Source of the DNA: Natrinema sp046097095
GTDB lineage: Archaea > Halobacteriota > Halobacteria > Halobacteriales > Natrialbaceae
NCBI RefSeq assembly: GCF_046097095.1
Contig: NZ_CP175699.1
Span: 434,001 to 498,000, forward strand
Direction: 5' to 3'
Length of the DNA: 64,000 nucleotides
The notes below the pieces were generated by a model that was not told where the DNA came from, searched no databases, and saw nothing but the letters and a program-made list of their open reading frames with translations. Position 1 is the first letter of the stretch. Each line of letters begins with the position of its first letter. Of this stretch, positions 44,134 to 53,145 are shown piece after piece. Both the position numbers and the translations under genes were made by a program.

Positions 44134-44622
44134 ATGGTCAAAGAGACCGACTCGAGCGACAACACCGTTCCCGAGCCGAGCCTCGAACACGTCATGGACC
44201 TCGAAGTCGAGGTCGAGGAACCGATCGAGATCGGCGAGACCGGCGACGGCCAACGGCGGATCATTCCGATCACCGGCGGCACGGTCTCGGGGCGCATTGA
44301 GGGGCGGGTCATTTCCGCCGGCGCGGACTACCAACTGTTTCGCGTCGATCGACCGACCGAACTGGTCGCGAAGTACGCCTTCGAGACCGACGACGGTTCC
44401 AGCGTTTACGTCGAGAATCGCGGCATTCGCTCCGCGCCGCCGGAGACGAAAGAGCGACTCCGCGACGGGGACCCTGTCGATCCCGACGAGGTCTACTTCC
44501 AGTCGACACCCGAGTTCGAGACCGCCGATCCCGACCTCGAGTGGCTTACTCGGAACGTCTTCGTCGCTTCAGGGATTCGGCAGCCGAGAGGCGTGAAGCT
44601 GGCGGTCTACCGCGTCTACTGA
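44134..44622 (+). CDS. DUF3237 family protein
   Basis: A 162-aa protein. The DUF3237 pattern is clear: DLEVEVEEPIEIGETGDGQR, RIIPITGGTVSGRIEGRVIS, GADYQLFRVDRPTELVAKYA, YVENRGIRSAP, VYFQSTPEFETADPDLEWLT and RNVFVASGIRQ. The family forms a small beta barrel of unknown function, often found beside catabolic genes. The start at 44134 has a well-placed TATA box and suits the family length of about 150 aa. Its position beside the salicylate-type module suggests an accessory or enzymatic role there; not demonstrated. Confidence 0.82.
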   Translation: MVKETDSSDNTVPEPSLEHVMDLEVEVEEPIEIGETGDGQRRIIPITGGTVSGRIEGRVISAGADYQLFRVDRPTELVAKYAFETDDGSSVYVENRGIRSAPPETKERLRDGDPVDPDEVYFQSTPEFETADPDLEWLTRNVFVASGIRQPRGVKLAVYRVY

Positions 44623-45402
44623 GTGGCGCTGCGAAGAAACGAGCGGGCACGTTCCGTCCTCAACGAAGACGACGCCGTCTTCGACGACTACGTCGTCCGA
44701 CCGGCTACGCTGCCATCGTCGGCGAGGTTCATGCCGGGTTCCCGATCGAACGATCAACCGTGCTACGGAGGTGAGACGGTCGTCTCGTCGACGGACCGCT
44801 TCTCAATACGCTCGCCGGGCGCAACGAACACTGGCACGCCCACGTCTCTCATGCCAGCGGAGGGACGGTACCATTTCCCATTTAGGAACCGGTCGGTGCG
44901 TCGACGCTCAGAGAACGGAGGACAGCGGCAGTGTAGCATCGATCATAGTAGTAGCTGACTATCACTGCCCTCTAATCGTCCGATTATATCAGACATCTGC
45001 GTCGGTCGTGATCGATGCCAATTCGAATACTGGTTTAAATTTCATTCATTATATCGAGAATAGTACTATATTATGCAATCTTCAACCATACTACTTTCGT
45101 AATAGCCATTCTGAACTGGCTAAGACACCTTCTGAGAGAGTATTCTCTGTCTATCAATAATGGATGAAGAGCTGATCCGGCGGGAGTCGAAGTCCGACCA
45201 TTACGTTAGTACTAATGTAATAGTCTCCGCGGTCGATATCGGTCCTGATAGTTTTGCTACGCACATCACTGGGGAATTCTGGGCGCGCTATCGTAATTCG
45301 CTTGAAACGCCTGAATACACGACACCGTCGGTCATCAACGCGTAACTATCGGAAACGCCGCCAGAAACCAGCCTGCGTTCGTGACGGATAGCAGCGAGTC
45401 TC
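44623..45402. other. 780-bp stretch without a recognised gene
   Basis: Short open frames such as 45160-45345 have no domain or credible context. The part from about 44990 to 45200 is AT-rich (a promoter-like GTACTATATTATG is near 45062) and may be residue of a transferred element. Confidence 0.5.
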
Positions 45403-46170
45403 CTAGCCGTAGACGAGACGGAGTTCGATGTCGTCAACGGCCTCGAGGAGCGCCCCGTACAACTCGTCCTCGATTCGCTCTTCGGTCAGTCGGTTTGCGG
45501 CGCCGGCGATCGTGGCGGCAGCGATCGGTCTCCCGTCCCAGATGATCGGCGTCGCAATTGCGTGCAGTCCCCGCAGATCCTCCTGAAAATTCATTGCGTA
45601 GCCGCGATCGCGGGTGCGCTCGAGTTCGTCGAACAATTCCGCTGGTTCCGTGATGGTGTTCTCCGTCTGAGCCGGAAGGCCGTGACGATCGATGATCTGC
45701 TGCACCTCTTCGTCGGAAAGATGGGCTAGGATCGCCTTGCCGGCGGAGTTCGCGTGGAGGTAGACCCACGTCCCGATCGTCGAATCGAACGAGAACGACT
45801 CGTTGCGCGAGACGCCGTAGACGAACATTCCGAGGCCGTTCTCCGGGATGATGAGCCACGCCGCCTCGTCGGTCTCCTCGGCCAGCCCGTCGATGCGGTG
45901 TTTCGCGGCGTGATATACCTCGTACCGATTTCGCACGTGGACACCGGTGTTGAAGAACTGGAGTCCGAGTCGATAGCGACCGTTCTCGTTGACGACGTAG
46001 CGGTTACGTTCGAGGCTCACGAGGTGTTTATGGACGGTGCTCTTCGCGAGGTCGAGCTGATTAGCGAGTTCGGTGACGCCCGCGCTGTCGTTCTCCTTGA
46101 GTGATTCGATGATAGAGAACAGTGTCTTATTCGATTTGATCGATCGTCCAGAGCTGTCGTCCTTTTCCAT
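45403..46170 (-). CDS. IclR-family transcriptional regulator
   Basis: A 255-aa regulator. The helix-turn-helix is near residues 15-70 (KTLFSIIESLKENDSAGVTE, then LDLAKSTVHKHLVSLERNRY). The effector domain has GLAEETDEAAWLIIPENGLG, SAGKAILAHLSDEEV and GYAMNFQEDLRGLHAIATPI. The start at 46170 (MEKDDSSGRS) is preferred; 46194 is an alternative. It shows the same domain order as the regulators at 3 and 53146 and lies between DUF3237 and the SdgC-like hydroxylase gene, so it may control the salicylate-type module. Confidence 0.88.
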   Translation of the reverse strand: MEKDDSSGRSIKSNKTLFSIIESLKENDSAGVTELANQLDLAKSTVHKHLVSLERNRYVVNENGRYRLGLQFFNTGVHVRNRYEVYHAAKHRIDGLAEETDEAAWLIIPENGLGMFVYGVSRNESFSFDSTIGTWVYLHANSAGKAILAHLSDEEVQQIIDRHGLPAQTENTITEPAELFDELERTRDRGYAMNFQEDLRGLHAIATPIIWDGRPIAAATIAGAANRLTEERIEDELYGALLEAVDDIELRLVYG

Positions 46171-46853
46171 GGCTAGTGAATTAGAAACGCGCATCTAAAG
46201 ATTTGTGCATTGTTGTCTACCTATGGTATGCAGAATGAACACTAGAAGTTCACTCTGAAGAAACAGCAGATGGAATATCGGTGTGTGGCGGTAGCTACGT
46301 AGCAGCAGGCGGTCTCAAGCAAAACGGACGCGAACCCCGTGAGCAGGTCACGTCTCCGCGAGGAGCTGCTCGAAGGAGTCAGCGTTTCCTGCAATAGAAT
46401 CTCCAGCGCCTCTATACAGACGTGGGCGTTCGGGAACCGCGCGAGTTGCTAGACGGTCTTCCTCGTGAACGCGAAGCCGCAGGGACGATGGCGAACTCGA
46501 GTTCCGGGGAGTTCCCTGTGGCCGCGTCGGCGTCGTTCAGCATGCTCACAAGACCTCGTAGCAGGTCGCAAACGCCCGTGCCGGACAGCGGCCCCGGAAA
46601 ACGTGGCAGCGATCGGGGATAGCGGTCCGGTTCGTAGTCGCGTGGTTCGGACGGAGACGGCCGTGAGTAACAGACCGTTGTCGGCCCCATGCGCATATGC
46701 TCGGTGCCGGTTTTCCTTCGAGGGCAGCCTCCCACGGTGTCCGTCCCGATCAGTCACCCGTTGCGCAGTCAACACTGCGACAGGGCTCAGCGGGGCACTT
46801 ACGAACGCCGACGGCTGTGTGGGCTCTCCGCACATCCCGACAGTGGATCGAGG
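46171..46853. other. 683-bp stretch without a recognised gene
   Basis: Overlapping frames on both strands (for example 46412-46735 minus) carry no family motif and are rich in Arg/Ser, as out-of-frame reads are. No repeat or clear promoter is identified apart from AT-rich bases just upstream of the IclR start (46195-46260). Confidence 0.5.
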
Positions 46854-48953
46854 TCAGTCGTCACGAGACAGTGCTCCCTGAACCACGCAGAGATCCGCAC
46901 GCCCAGTCGCGACGAGCGTGTTCACCTTATCGGCGGATGCGGTGGGGACAGTTGCCAACGTGCCGACACCGACCTCGTTTCTGATATCGTCGCTGAAATT
47001 GCTCGGCCCTTTCGCAGCCAGTCCACGCTCGCTGGTAGTGGTATCGACCGGAGCCACGACGTCACAGCCCGCCGCCGAAAGCTCGCGAACGGCCTCAAAC
47101 GCCTCCTCGAGCGAGAGCCCGCGTTCGTCGCCGTCTGAGACCGGAACCGTTACCCCGAGCGGCATTCCAGCCGGTACCGCGTCGGCAACGTCGGTAACGA
47201 CGGTCTGTACGAACTGGACACCGTCCTCGAACGGCACGTCCGAAGCCGTTAGGGACTGCGACAGAACTGAGGAGGTGGCCGCTTGGAGCTGCACGTACTC
47301 GAAGCCGGCGTCGACGGCCCGGCGCGCCGCTGCGACGAAGTCGTCGACGACGGCGTTCCGGTCCGCCGCGCTCAGTTTGGTGGGGTCGAACGATTGCGGA
47401 TGAATCGGATAGTCGTCACTGAGTCGCGGCGCCCACGTCGACTCTCGTTCGGTACGGTCGCCGTGATCGAAAACGCGAGGATCTCGCCCACCGCTCGCGC
47501 CGGCGTGCGTGAGATGGACACCGGCCGTAACTCCGTCTGGCACGGCTTCGACGGCATCGGCCCACGTAGCGGCGTGATCCTCGGTGTAGAGTCCCGGAGA
47601 ACCAATCACCGTCCGCCCCTCGGGAGCGATAGCAAGCGGTTCCGTGAGCAGCAGCCCCGGCCTTTCGTCTGCGGCCGCGGTGAACGCGGACAGTTGAGCA
47701 GCCGATGGCGTCCCCTCGTCGGCGGACGATGTGGGTTCGAGGGCACGGACGTACCGGTTCGAGACGACGGTATCGGCGAGTCGAACCGGCTGGCGGGCCG
47801 GCGGTCGCGTCTCCGCGTCGATCGGTGTCCGCTCGGCGAACCACTCGTCGAACGCGTCCGTGAACGTCTGGTCACGGCGCTGGAGGCTCCCGTACGTGAG
47901 CCGGCCGCTCCGGGTGAGATGATGGAGTGCGAACTGTCGAGGTGGGAGATCGTAGTATCGGTCGATCTCCTCGAAGTGTATCCGACTCCGTTCGGCCGCC
48001 GATAGCAGGGTCTCGACGAACGGTTTCCGAGCCGATTCGTAGGCCGAGAGCGCGGCACCGGTCTCGTTGTGGTCCTCGAAGGCCTCCATCAGCCCGATTG
48101 CGTCTTCCATCGCGAGGGTCGTTCCGGAGCCGATCGAGTAGTGGGCGGTGTGCGCGGCGTCACCGATGAGGACGACGTTGTCGTGAGACCAGTTCTCGTT
48201 CGTGACCGTCTGGAACCGCCGCCATCGGTCCTGCTGGGACTGAAGGGCGTGTCCATCCAACTGGTCAGCGAACACGTCCTCGAGGTAGGCGAGATACTCG
48301 TCTTCGGTCATTTCGGCGATCCCGGATTGCTCCCACGTCTCGGCGTCGCAGTCGACGATGAACGTGCTCGTCGGTCCGGGATAGGTGTGAGCGCACCAGA
48401 TACCGTCCTCGTTCTCGACGAAGATGTGAGTCAGCGCTTCGAACTCCGCGTCGGTACCGAACCAGGAGAACCGCGCGCTTCCCTGGGTGATCTCCGTGCC
48501 GAACTCGTCGGCGAAGACCTCGCGCGTGTGACTGTGGATCCCGTCGGCCGCGATACAGAGATCGGCCTTGGCGGCGATAGCGGCGGGATCCGCTATCTCC
48601 GACTTGTACTTCAGTTCAACGCCCACGTCGCGACAGCGCTCCTCGAGGACGGCGAGGAGATCGGTCCGCATCATGCTCGCAAACGTATTTCCGTCACACC
48701 GGAAGTAGTCGTCGTCGGTGACGATGTCGAACGGATCCCAGCGGTCGAACGTCTCTGTTATTGCCTCGTGAGACGGCGGATCGGCATCGGCGAGGTTCGA
48801 GAGCGTTCGGTTCGGAAACACGATCCCCCAGCCGTACGTGACCCCCTGCGGGTTCCGCTCATGGACGGTCACGTCCCAGTCGGGGTGGCTCCGTTTGAGG
48901 AGGAGGCTCGCGTATAGTCCGCCGGGACCGCCGCCGATAGTCGCGACGTTCAT
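46854..48953 (-). CDS. SdgC-like FAD monooxygenase with degenerate OYE-type C-terminal domain (probable salicylyl-CoA 5-hydroxylase)
   Basis: A 699-aa two-domain protein. Residues about 1-370 are a class A flavin monooxygenase with NVATIGGGPGGLYASLLLK, CIAADGIHSHTR and the second FAD motif VVLIGDAAHTAHYSIGSGTT. After a linker, residues about 400-690 correspond to the old-yellow-enzyme barrel found in anthraniloyl-CoA monooxygenase/reductase and salicylyl-CoA 5-hydroxylase (about 770 aa). The OYE active-site region, normally H-x-x-H-G-Y-L, reads LQAATSSVLSQSL here, and the C-terminal FMN-site end is shortened, so this half is probably not a working reductase. The upstream SSS symporter and the divergent aryl-AMP ligase support an aryl-CoA substrate such as salicylyl-CoA, giving gentisyl-CoA. 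Confidence 0.78.
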   Translation of the reverse strand: MNVATIGGGPGGLYASLLLKRSHPDWDVTVHERNPQGVTYGWGIVFPNRTLSNLADADPPSHEAITETFDRWDPFDIVTDDDYFRCDGNTFASMMRTDLLAVLEERCRDVGVELKYKSEIADPAAIAAKADLCIAADGIHSHTREVFADEFGTEITQGSARFSWFGTDAEFEALTHIFVENEDGIWCAHTYPGPTSTFIVDCDAETWEQSGIAEMTEDEYLAYLEDVFADQLDGHALQSQQDRWRRFQTVTNENWSHDNVVLIGDAAHTAHYSIGSGTTLAMEDAIGLMEAFEDHNETGAALSAYESARKPFVETLLSAAERSRIHFEEIDRYYDLPPRQFALHHLTRSGRLTYGSLQRRDQTFTDAFDEWFAERTPIDAETRPPARQPVRLADTVVSNRYVRALEPTSSADEGTPSAAQLSAFTAAADERPGLLLTEPLAIAPEGRTVIGSPGLYTEDHAATWADAVEAVPDGVTAGVHLTHAGASGGRDPRVFDHGDRTERESTWAPRLSDDYPIHPQSFDPTKLSAADRNAVVDDFVAAARRAVDAGFEYVQLQAATSSVLSQSLTASDVPFEDGVQFVQTVVTDVADAVPAGMPLGVTVPVSDGDERGLSLEEAFEAVRELSAAGCDVVAPVDTTTSERGLAAKGPSNFSDDIRNEVGVGTLATVPTASADKVNTLVATGRADLCVVQGALSRDD

Positions 48954-49126
48954 CGGTCGGACCGCCCCTCCTCAGCGATCGAGGACGTGACCATCTCACG
49001 TCCTCCTGACGCGATTTCTTCGATACGTCTGCTACGTCGTCTCCCCTCGCAGTACTGGACGGTTCCTCGCATACGTACGTTCCTGTTTGCCACGATGACT
49101 CGTACTCCCTTCATTGTTGTGACTGC

Positions 49127-50608
49127 TCACCAGACATTTTCAAAGAGTTGCTCGTACTTCGATACCTTGTCGGCCGGCGGTTTCGGCGTCGAATAGGCGA
49201 CGACGATCATCAAGACGAGTTGACTGACGGCGAGCGGCACGAACGGCAGGAACCCGAACGTGAGGCTTTCCGGAAGCAGTCCCAATTCGAACGCCCAGAG
49301 GCCGACGAATCCCCAGACGAGGCCCGCGTAAGCGGCATACTTGTTGGATCGACGCCAGTAGAACGCCGAGCAGATCGGGAAGAACATCAGTGCGAACCCG
49401 GAGAACGCGAACGTCGCGGTGTTGACGATCGAGTCCCGGGTGAGCATGGCGCCGGCGAACGCCGCGAGGAAGATCGCGATCAGGAAGAACCGTGTGTAGT
49501 GGATCTCCCTGGACTCATCCACGTCGAAGAACGGCCGGAGCACGTCCTCGGTGAAGAAGGTGCTGAGGGTGAGCACCTGGCCGTCGAGGCTCGACATGAG
49601 CGCAGCGAGGATTCCGGCCAGAGCGAAACCGATGACCCAGACGGGGAGGAACTCGTCGACCAGCGCTGGCAGGATGAAATCGGGGTTCGCTAAGTCCGGA
49701 ATTTGTGCGATCCCCCAGAACCCGAGCATCACGGCGGGCACCCAGACGACGATGACCGCGATGGGATAGAGGACGGCAGTCTGCTGGAGGTTCTTCACGG
49801 ACTTAGCGGTCATATAGCGGATGATCAGGTGTGGGAACATGAAGGCGCCGAACGCGACGACCAGCCCCTGGGAGAACCAAACTCGCGGCTGGAACGGGGG
49901 AATCCCGGCACGGTTTAGGAGCGCGCCGTCATTAATCTGCGCGACGGCGTTCGTCGCCTCGGTGAACCCGCCGACCCGCAACGGAATCCAGACGAACATC
50001 GCGAGCAGGAATGCGATGAAAACGGCACCCTGAAACGCGTTCGTCCAGCCGGTCCCGCGCATTCCGCCCTGATAGACGTAGCCGCCGACCACCAAGAGGA
50101 CGATCGCGGCGCCCGCCCAGTAGGGGACTAGTCCGTCCGTCAGTGCCTCGAAGACGATCCCCCCACCCTGTACGCCGACGAGGAGATACGGAACGGTCCA
50201 GACGGTGAACATCCCCATGGCGAGCACACCGAGGTACTCTGCGTCCCACCGGTGGTTGATGATCTGTGCGGGCGTGATGTGACCGAACTCCTTGCCGACC
50301 ATCCAGATCCGGTAGCCGACCGTCATCAGGAAGACCGGAAAGAGGAACGCGAACAGGACGACGAAAAATCCGAACGCGCCCGCACCGGCATTGTACGCCA
50401 GCCCCGGTGCCCCGATCATCACTACCGCGGTCATGTTCGTGGCGAACAGCGCCGCTAGGAGAATGATCGTACTGAACGACCGATCCGCCATCAGGTAGTC
50501 CTCACGAGAGGTGCCGGTCGTCCGCGCCGCGAGTTGACCGACACCGAGGACGACCAGAAGGTAGACCGCAGTGATGCCGACGATGAGGAGGTTCGATTCG
50601 GCCAGCAT
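49127..50608 (-). CDS. Sodium:solute symporter (SSS family)
   Basis: A 493-aa transporter with about thirteen hydrophobic helices. SSS signatures are REDYLMADRSFSTIILLAA, the TM2-3 ATNMTAVVMIGAPGLAYNAG and the ALMSSLDGQVLTLSTFFTED region, which contains the Na2-site serines. It takes up an organic solute with Na+. It overlaps by one base the small membrane-protein gene upstream and is followed after 173 bp by the SdgC-like hydroxylase on the same strand. Uptake of an aromatic acid, for example salicylate, is the natural inference. Confidence 0.88.
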   Translation of the reverse strand: MLAESNLLIVGITAVYLLVVLGVGQLAARTTGTSREDYLMADRSFSTIILLAALFATNMTAVVMIGAPGLAYNAGAGAFGFFVVLFAFLFPVFLMTVGYRIWMVGKEFGHITPAQIINHRWDAEYLGVLAMGMFTVWTVPYLLVGVQGGGIVFEALTDGLVPYWAGAAIVLLVVGGYVYQGGMRGTGWTNAFQGAVFIAFLLAMFVWIPLRVGGFTEATNAVAQINDGALLNRAGIPPFQPRVWFSQGLVVAFGAFMFPHLIIRYMTAKSVKNLQQTAVLYPIAVIVVWVPAVMLGFWGIAQIPDLANPDFILPALVDEFLPVWVIGFALAGILAALMSSLDGQVLTLSTFFTEDVLRPFFDVDESREIHYTRFFLIAIFLAAFAGAMLTRDSIVNTATFAFSGFALMFFPICSAFYWRRSNKYAAYAGLVWGFVGLWAFELGLLPESLTFGFLPFVPLAVSQLVLMIVVAYSTPKPPADKVSKYEQLFENVW

Positions 50609-50907
50609 CAGTCGTCTCCCTCCGCGGGGGTAACGGGGTCGGACGGTTCGTCCTCTCGCTCGAGTCTCGCATCGTAATCTGCGGGCGGTTCGGGCGCGAC
50701 GACGTACATCACCGACAGGATGACGACGCCGACGAGGAGGAACGCGATGTCGTACGCGAGCTGGACCGGCAGCCAGCCGAACAGCAACGTCTGCGCGTTC
50801 AGTAAGCCGAGCAGTTCGCTCTGATGGAGTACAACCATCGCCAGTACGGAGCCAAGCAGTGCCGCTCGTACCGGAGTCTTCGGAGTCCAGAAGCTATCTC
50901 CCATCAT
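50608..50907 (-). CDS. Small two-helix membrane partner of the SSS symporter
   Basis: A 99-aa protein with two hydrophobic segments (about residues 13-34 and 45-68, the second LPVQLAYDIAFLLVGVVILSVM), then an acidic cytosolic tail (EREDEPSDPVTPAEGDD). Small companions of this kind (DUF3311 or DUF485-like) commonly precede SSS symporters in an overlapping pair, as here. Exact family not certain. The double ATG at the start lies about 20 nt after a TATA-like ATATATTG. Confidence 0.72.
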   Translation of the reverse strand: MMGDSFWTPKTPVRAALLGSVLAMVVLHQSELLGLLNAQTLLFGWLPVQLAYDIAFLLVGVVILSVMYVVAPEPPADYDARLEREDEPSDPVTPAEGDD

Positions 50908-51089
50908 GTTCTCATTTCACACACCACAATATATGACGGGGGGTACTTGAAGATAATTATAAAAATCACACATATCGCGGAGAATAACGGGCAGTGTGCT
51001 TCCGACACTAAGGGCGCCGAAACGCGAAGACAGAGCCCGAGACCGAACATAGATTTAATAATACCGGTACGGTATGTGGATCCGCACCT
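50908..51089. promoter_or_regulatory. Divergent promoter region, symporter versus aryl-AMP ligase
   Basis: On the plus strand TTTAATAATA (51054-51063) lies about 30 nt before the ligase ATG at 51090. On the minus strand a TATATTGTGG-like box (about 50922-50935) precedes the symporter operon. Both fit leaderless archaeal starts. AT-rich sequence between them (50950-50975) could hold shared regulator sites. Confidence 0.5.
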
Positions 51090-52784
51090 ATGGTCGAAGG
51101 CGAGATTATCGATACGGCGTCGTTAGACGGGTATGTTCCGTTCGACGCCGAACGACAGCAGACGTACATCGATTCAGGATACTGGCGAAATATCACGTTT
51201 CACGACGTAATCGACCGACACGCGGAGGAAATCCCCGACGATACCGCTCTCGTCGGCCCGCATCGGGAACTCACGTACGCGGAGCTCGCTGTGAACTCCC
51301 GCCGGATCGCGGCGTACCTCGTCGGCGAACTCGGTCTGCGCCCGAACGAGCGAATCGTCCTCCAGCTCCCGAACTGTACCGAATTCCTCGAAGCGTTCGT
51401 CGCCTGTTCCCGCGTCGGCGTCATTCCGGTGATGGTACTCCCTCGTCACCGAAGCGCCGAGGCAAATCACGTCGTTGAACTCACCGACGCACGGGCCTAC
51501 GTCGTCGATTACGACCGCTATTCAGACGGGTTCGACTTCGTCGGACTCGCGAAAGATGTCCGTGACGCCCACGAGCCTCTGGAACATCTCATCGCCGTTA
51601 GCGACGATGAGACGACGTCCGTCGACGATTGTGTCACGTTCGCCGATATGCGCGACGAGCGCTGGCTCGACGAGCATGGCGACGAGGTATCTGAGACCGA
51701 CGTCGATCCGTCGAAACCGGGCGTCATGCTTCTCTCGGGCGGCACAACTGGATTGCCGAAAGCGATTCCGCGTACCCACAATGAGTACATCTTCCAGTGG
51801 GAACGGATGGCCAACGCGGCCGCCGTCGAAGACGACTGGATCGCCTTCCCAAGCGTCCCGATCGGTCACAACGCCTCGCTCAATTGCATCGTCGGCGCTG
51901 CCCTATGGGAGGGAGCGACAGTCGCCGTCGAACCGGAGCTCAAGTCGGACGCGCTCATGGCGTTTATCGAACGCGTCGGCGGGAACTACACGCTTCCTAT
52001 GCCGACTCAGATCATCGATATCCTCGAACATCCCGACCTCGACCAGTACGACCTGAGCTCGCTCGAGGTGCTCGTCAGCGGCGGTCAGAAGGTTCCACCG
52101 AGGGTCGTCGAGGAGGCAGTCGATCGCTGGAACGTCGGGTTCTGTAACATCTTCGGCATGGCCGAGGGGCCGCTCATCTGTACTCGTCCGGGAGACGACG
52201 TCGAGATTCAGGCCAACACCGTCGGTCGCCCGATCGCCCTCGAGGCCGACGAGGTCCGCATCGTGGAAACCGACCGCGAAACGGAGGTCCCTACCGGAGG
52301 AGCGGGTGAACTCGCCGTCCGCGGTCCCGGCTACTTCACTGGCTACTTCCGGAACGAGGAGGAGAACGCCGCGAACTTCTCCGACGATGGCTGGTTCTTC
52401 ACTGAGGACGTGCTCGCCCGACGCGACGACGGTAATCTGGAGGTCTACGGCCGAATCAAGGACACCATCATCCGCGGTGGGGAGAACATCTATGCACCCG
52501 GCGCGGAGGACGAACTCGTCGAGCATCCGAAGATCACGAACGCCGCCGTGATCGGAATACCGGATGATCGACTCGGCGAGCGGCCGGCCGCGTTCGTCGA
52601 ACTAACGGACGATGCGAACGAACTCTCGCTTGAGGACGTCTCGTCGTTCCTTGGGGAACGCGGTATCGCCGTCTTCAAGCGGCCCGAGTACCTCGAGGTC
52701 CTCGAGTCGCTTCCGCGAACGGAAGTCGGTAAGATAGAGAAGCAAGCTCTCAAGGACCGCATCACCGACGCAGAGTCGACGTAA
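51090..52784 (+). CDS. 2,3-dihydroxybenzoate/salicylate-AMP ligase-like protein (EntE/SdgA type)
   Basis: A 564-aa adenylating enzyme of the EntE branch. The opening QQTYIDSGYWRNITFHDVID matches the RYREKGYW region of EntE. The P-loop is LLSGGTTGLPKAIPRTHNEY, in which GGTTGxPK-IPRTHNDY is specific to aryl-AMP ligases. The GMAEGPLICTR motif, FFTEDVLARR and the catalytic K548 in LPRTEVGKIEKQ are intact. It activates an o-hydroxylated benzoate as the AMP ester or CoA thioester. In Streptomyces the salicylate pathway uses such a ligase (SdgA) ahead of salicylyl-CoA 5-hydroxylase (SdgC); both have counterparts here. No carrier protein or siderophore genes are nearby, so catabolism is favoured. Confidence 0.85.
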   Translation: MVEGEIIDTASLDGYVPFDAERQQTYIDSGYWRNITFHDVIDRHAEEIPDDTALVGPHRELTYAELAVNSRRIAAYLVGELGLRPNERIVLQLPNCTEFLEAFVACSRVGVIPVMVLPRHRSAEANHVVELTDARAYVVDYDRYSDGFDFVGLAKDVRDAHEPLEHLIAVSDDETTSVDDCVTFADMRDERWLDEHGDEVSETDVDPSKPGVMLLSGGTTGLPKAIPRTHNEYIFQWERMANAAAVEDDWIAFPSVPIGHNASLNCIVGAALWEGATVAVEPELKSDALMAFIERVGGNYTLPMPTQIIDILEHPDLDQYDLSSLEVLVSGGQKVPPRVVEEAVDRWNVGFCNIFGMAEGPLICTRPGDDVEIQANTVGRPIALEADEVRIVETDRETEVPTGGAGELAVRGPGYFTGYFRNEEENAANFSDDGWFFTEDVLARRDDGNLEVYGRIKDTIIRGGENIYAPGAEDELVEHPKITNAAVIGIPDDRLGERPAAFVELTDDANELSLEDVSSFLGERGIAVFKRPEYLEVLESLPRTEVGKIEKQALKDRITDAEST

Positions 52785-53145
52785 CTAGTTCGGTCTCTTC
52801 TCATCCGATCCACTCGCGTTCTGTTCTCGGGGCCTCGGGTGTGACTGCCGAGTCCGCTTTCCGCTTCAGGATCTACCCATGTCATTTACTATCGTGCAAT
52901 GATCAGACCTCGGACGAAAATATCATTCCCAGATAACTATGCAGAGATATACTGTTCGTGTGATGAGACTCGTTCATATGAGGGATTTTTAAGGGTACGA
53001 GTGTCCGGATAGTGAACCATCGATCTAATCAGTGTCCGTTCCGTCTTGTGCAATAGATCGATAGGCGCAGTCGACGATCTAAGGACTATTCTCGACGGTT
53101 GCATGAGACGGAACAACTATGAGGATTCACACCGTGGAACGCGGT
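52785..53145. other. Intergenic, AT-rich before an IclR gene
   Basis: A 361-bp gap. The part from about 52910 to 53000 is AT-rich (AAAATATCATT, AGATATACTG) and may hold the promoter of the IclR gene. No gene or clear palindrome is seen. Confidence 0.45.

Noticed and set aside
46412..46881. Overlapping frames on both strands as a possible transposase remnant
   Set aside because: No transposase motif could be read in any frame; left as an empty stretch.
51090..52784. Siderophore biosynthesis assignment for the EntE-like ligase
   Set aside because: No isochorismatase, carrier protein or condensation gene lies nearby; the symporter and hydroxylase context favours catabolism.
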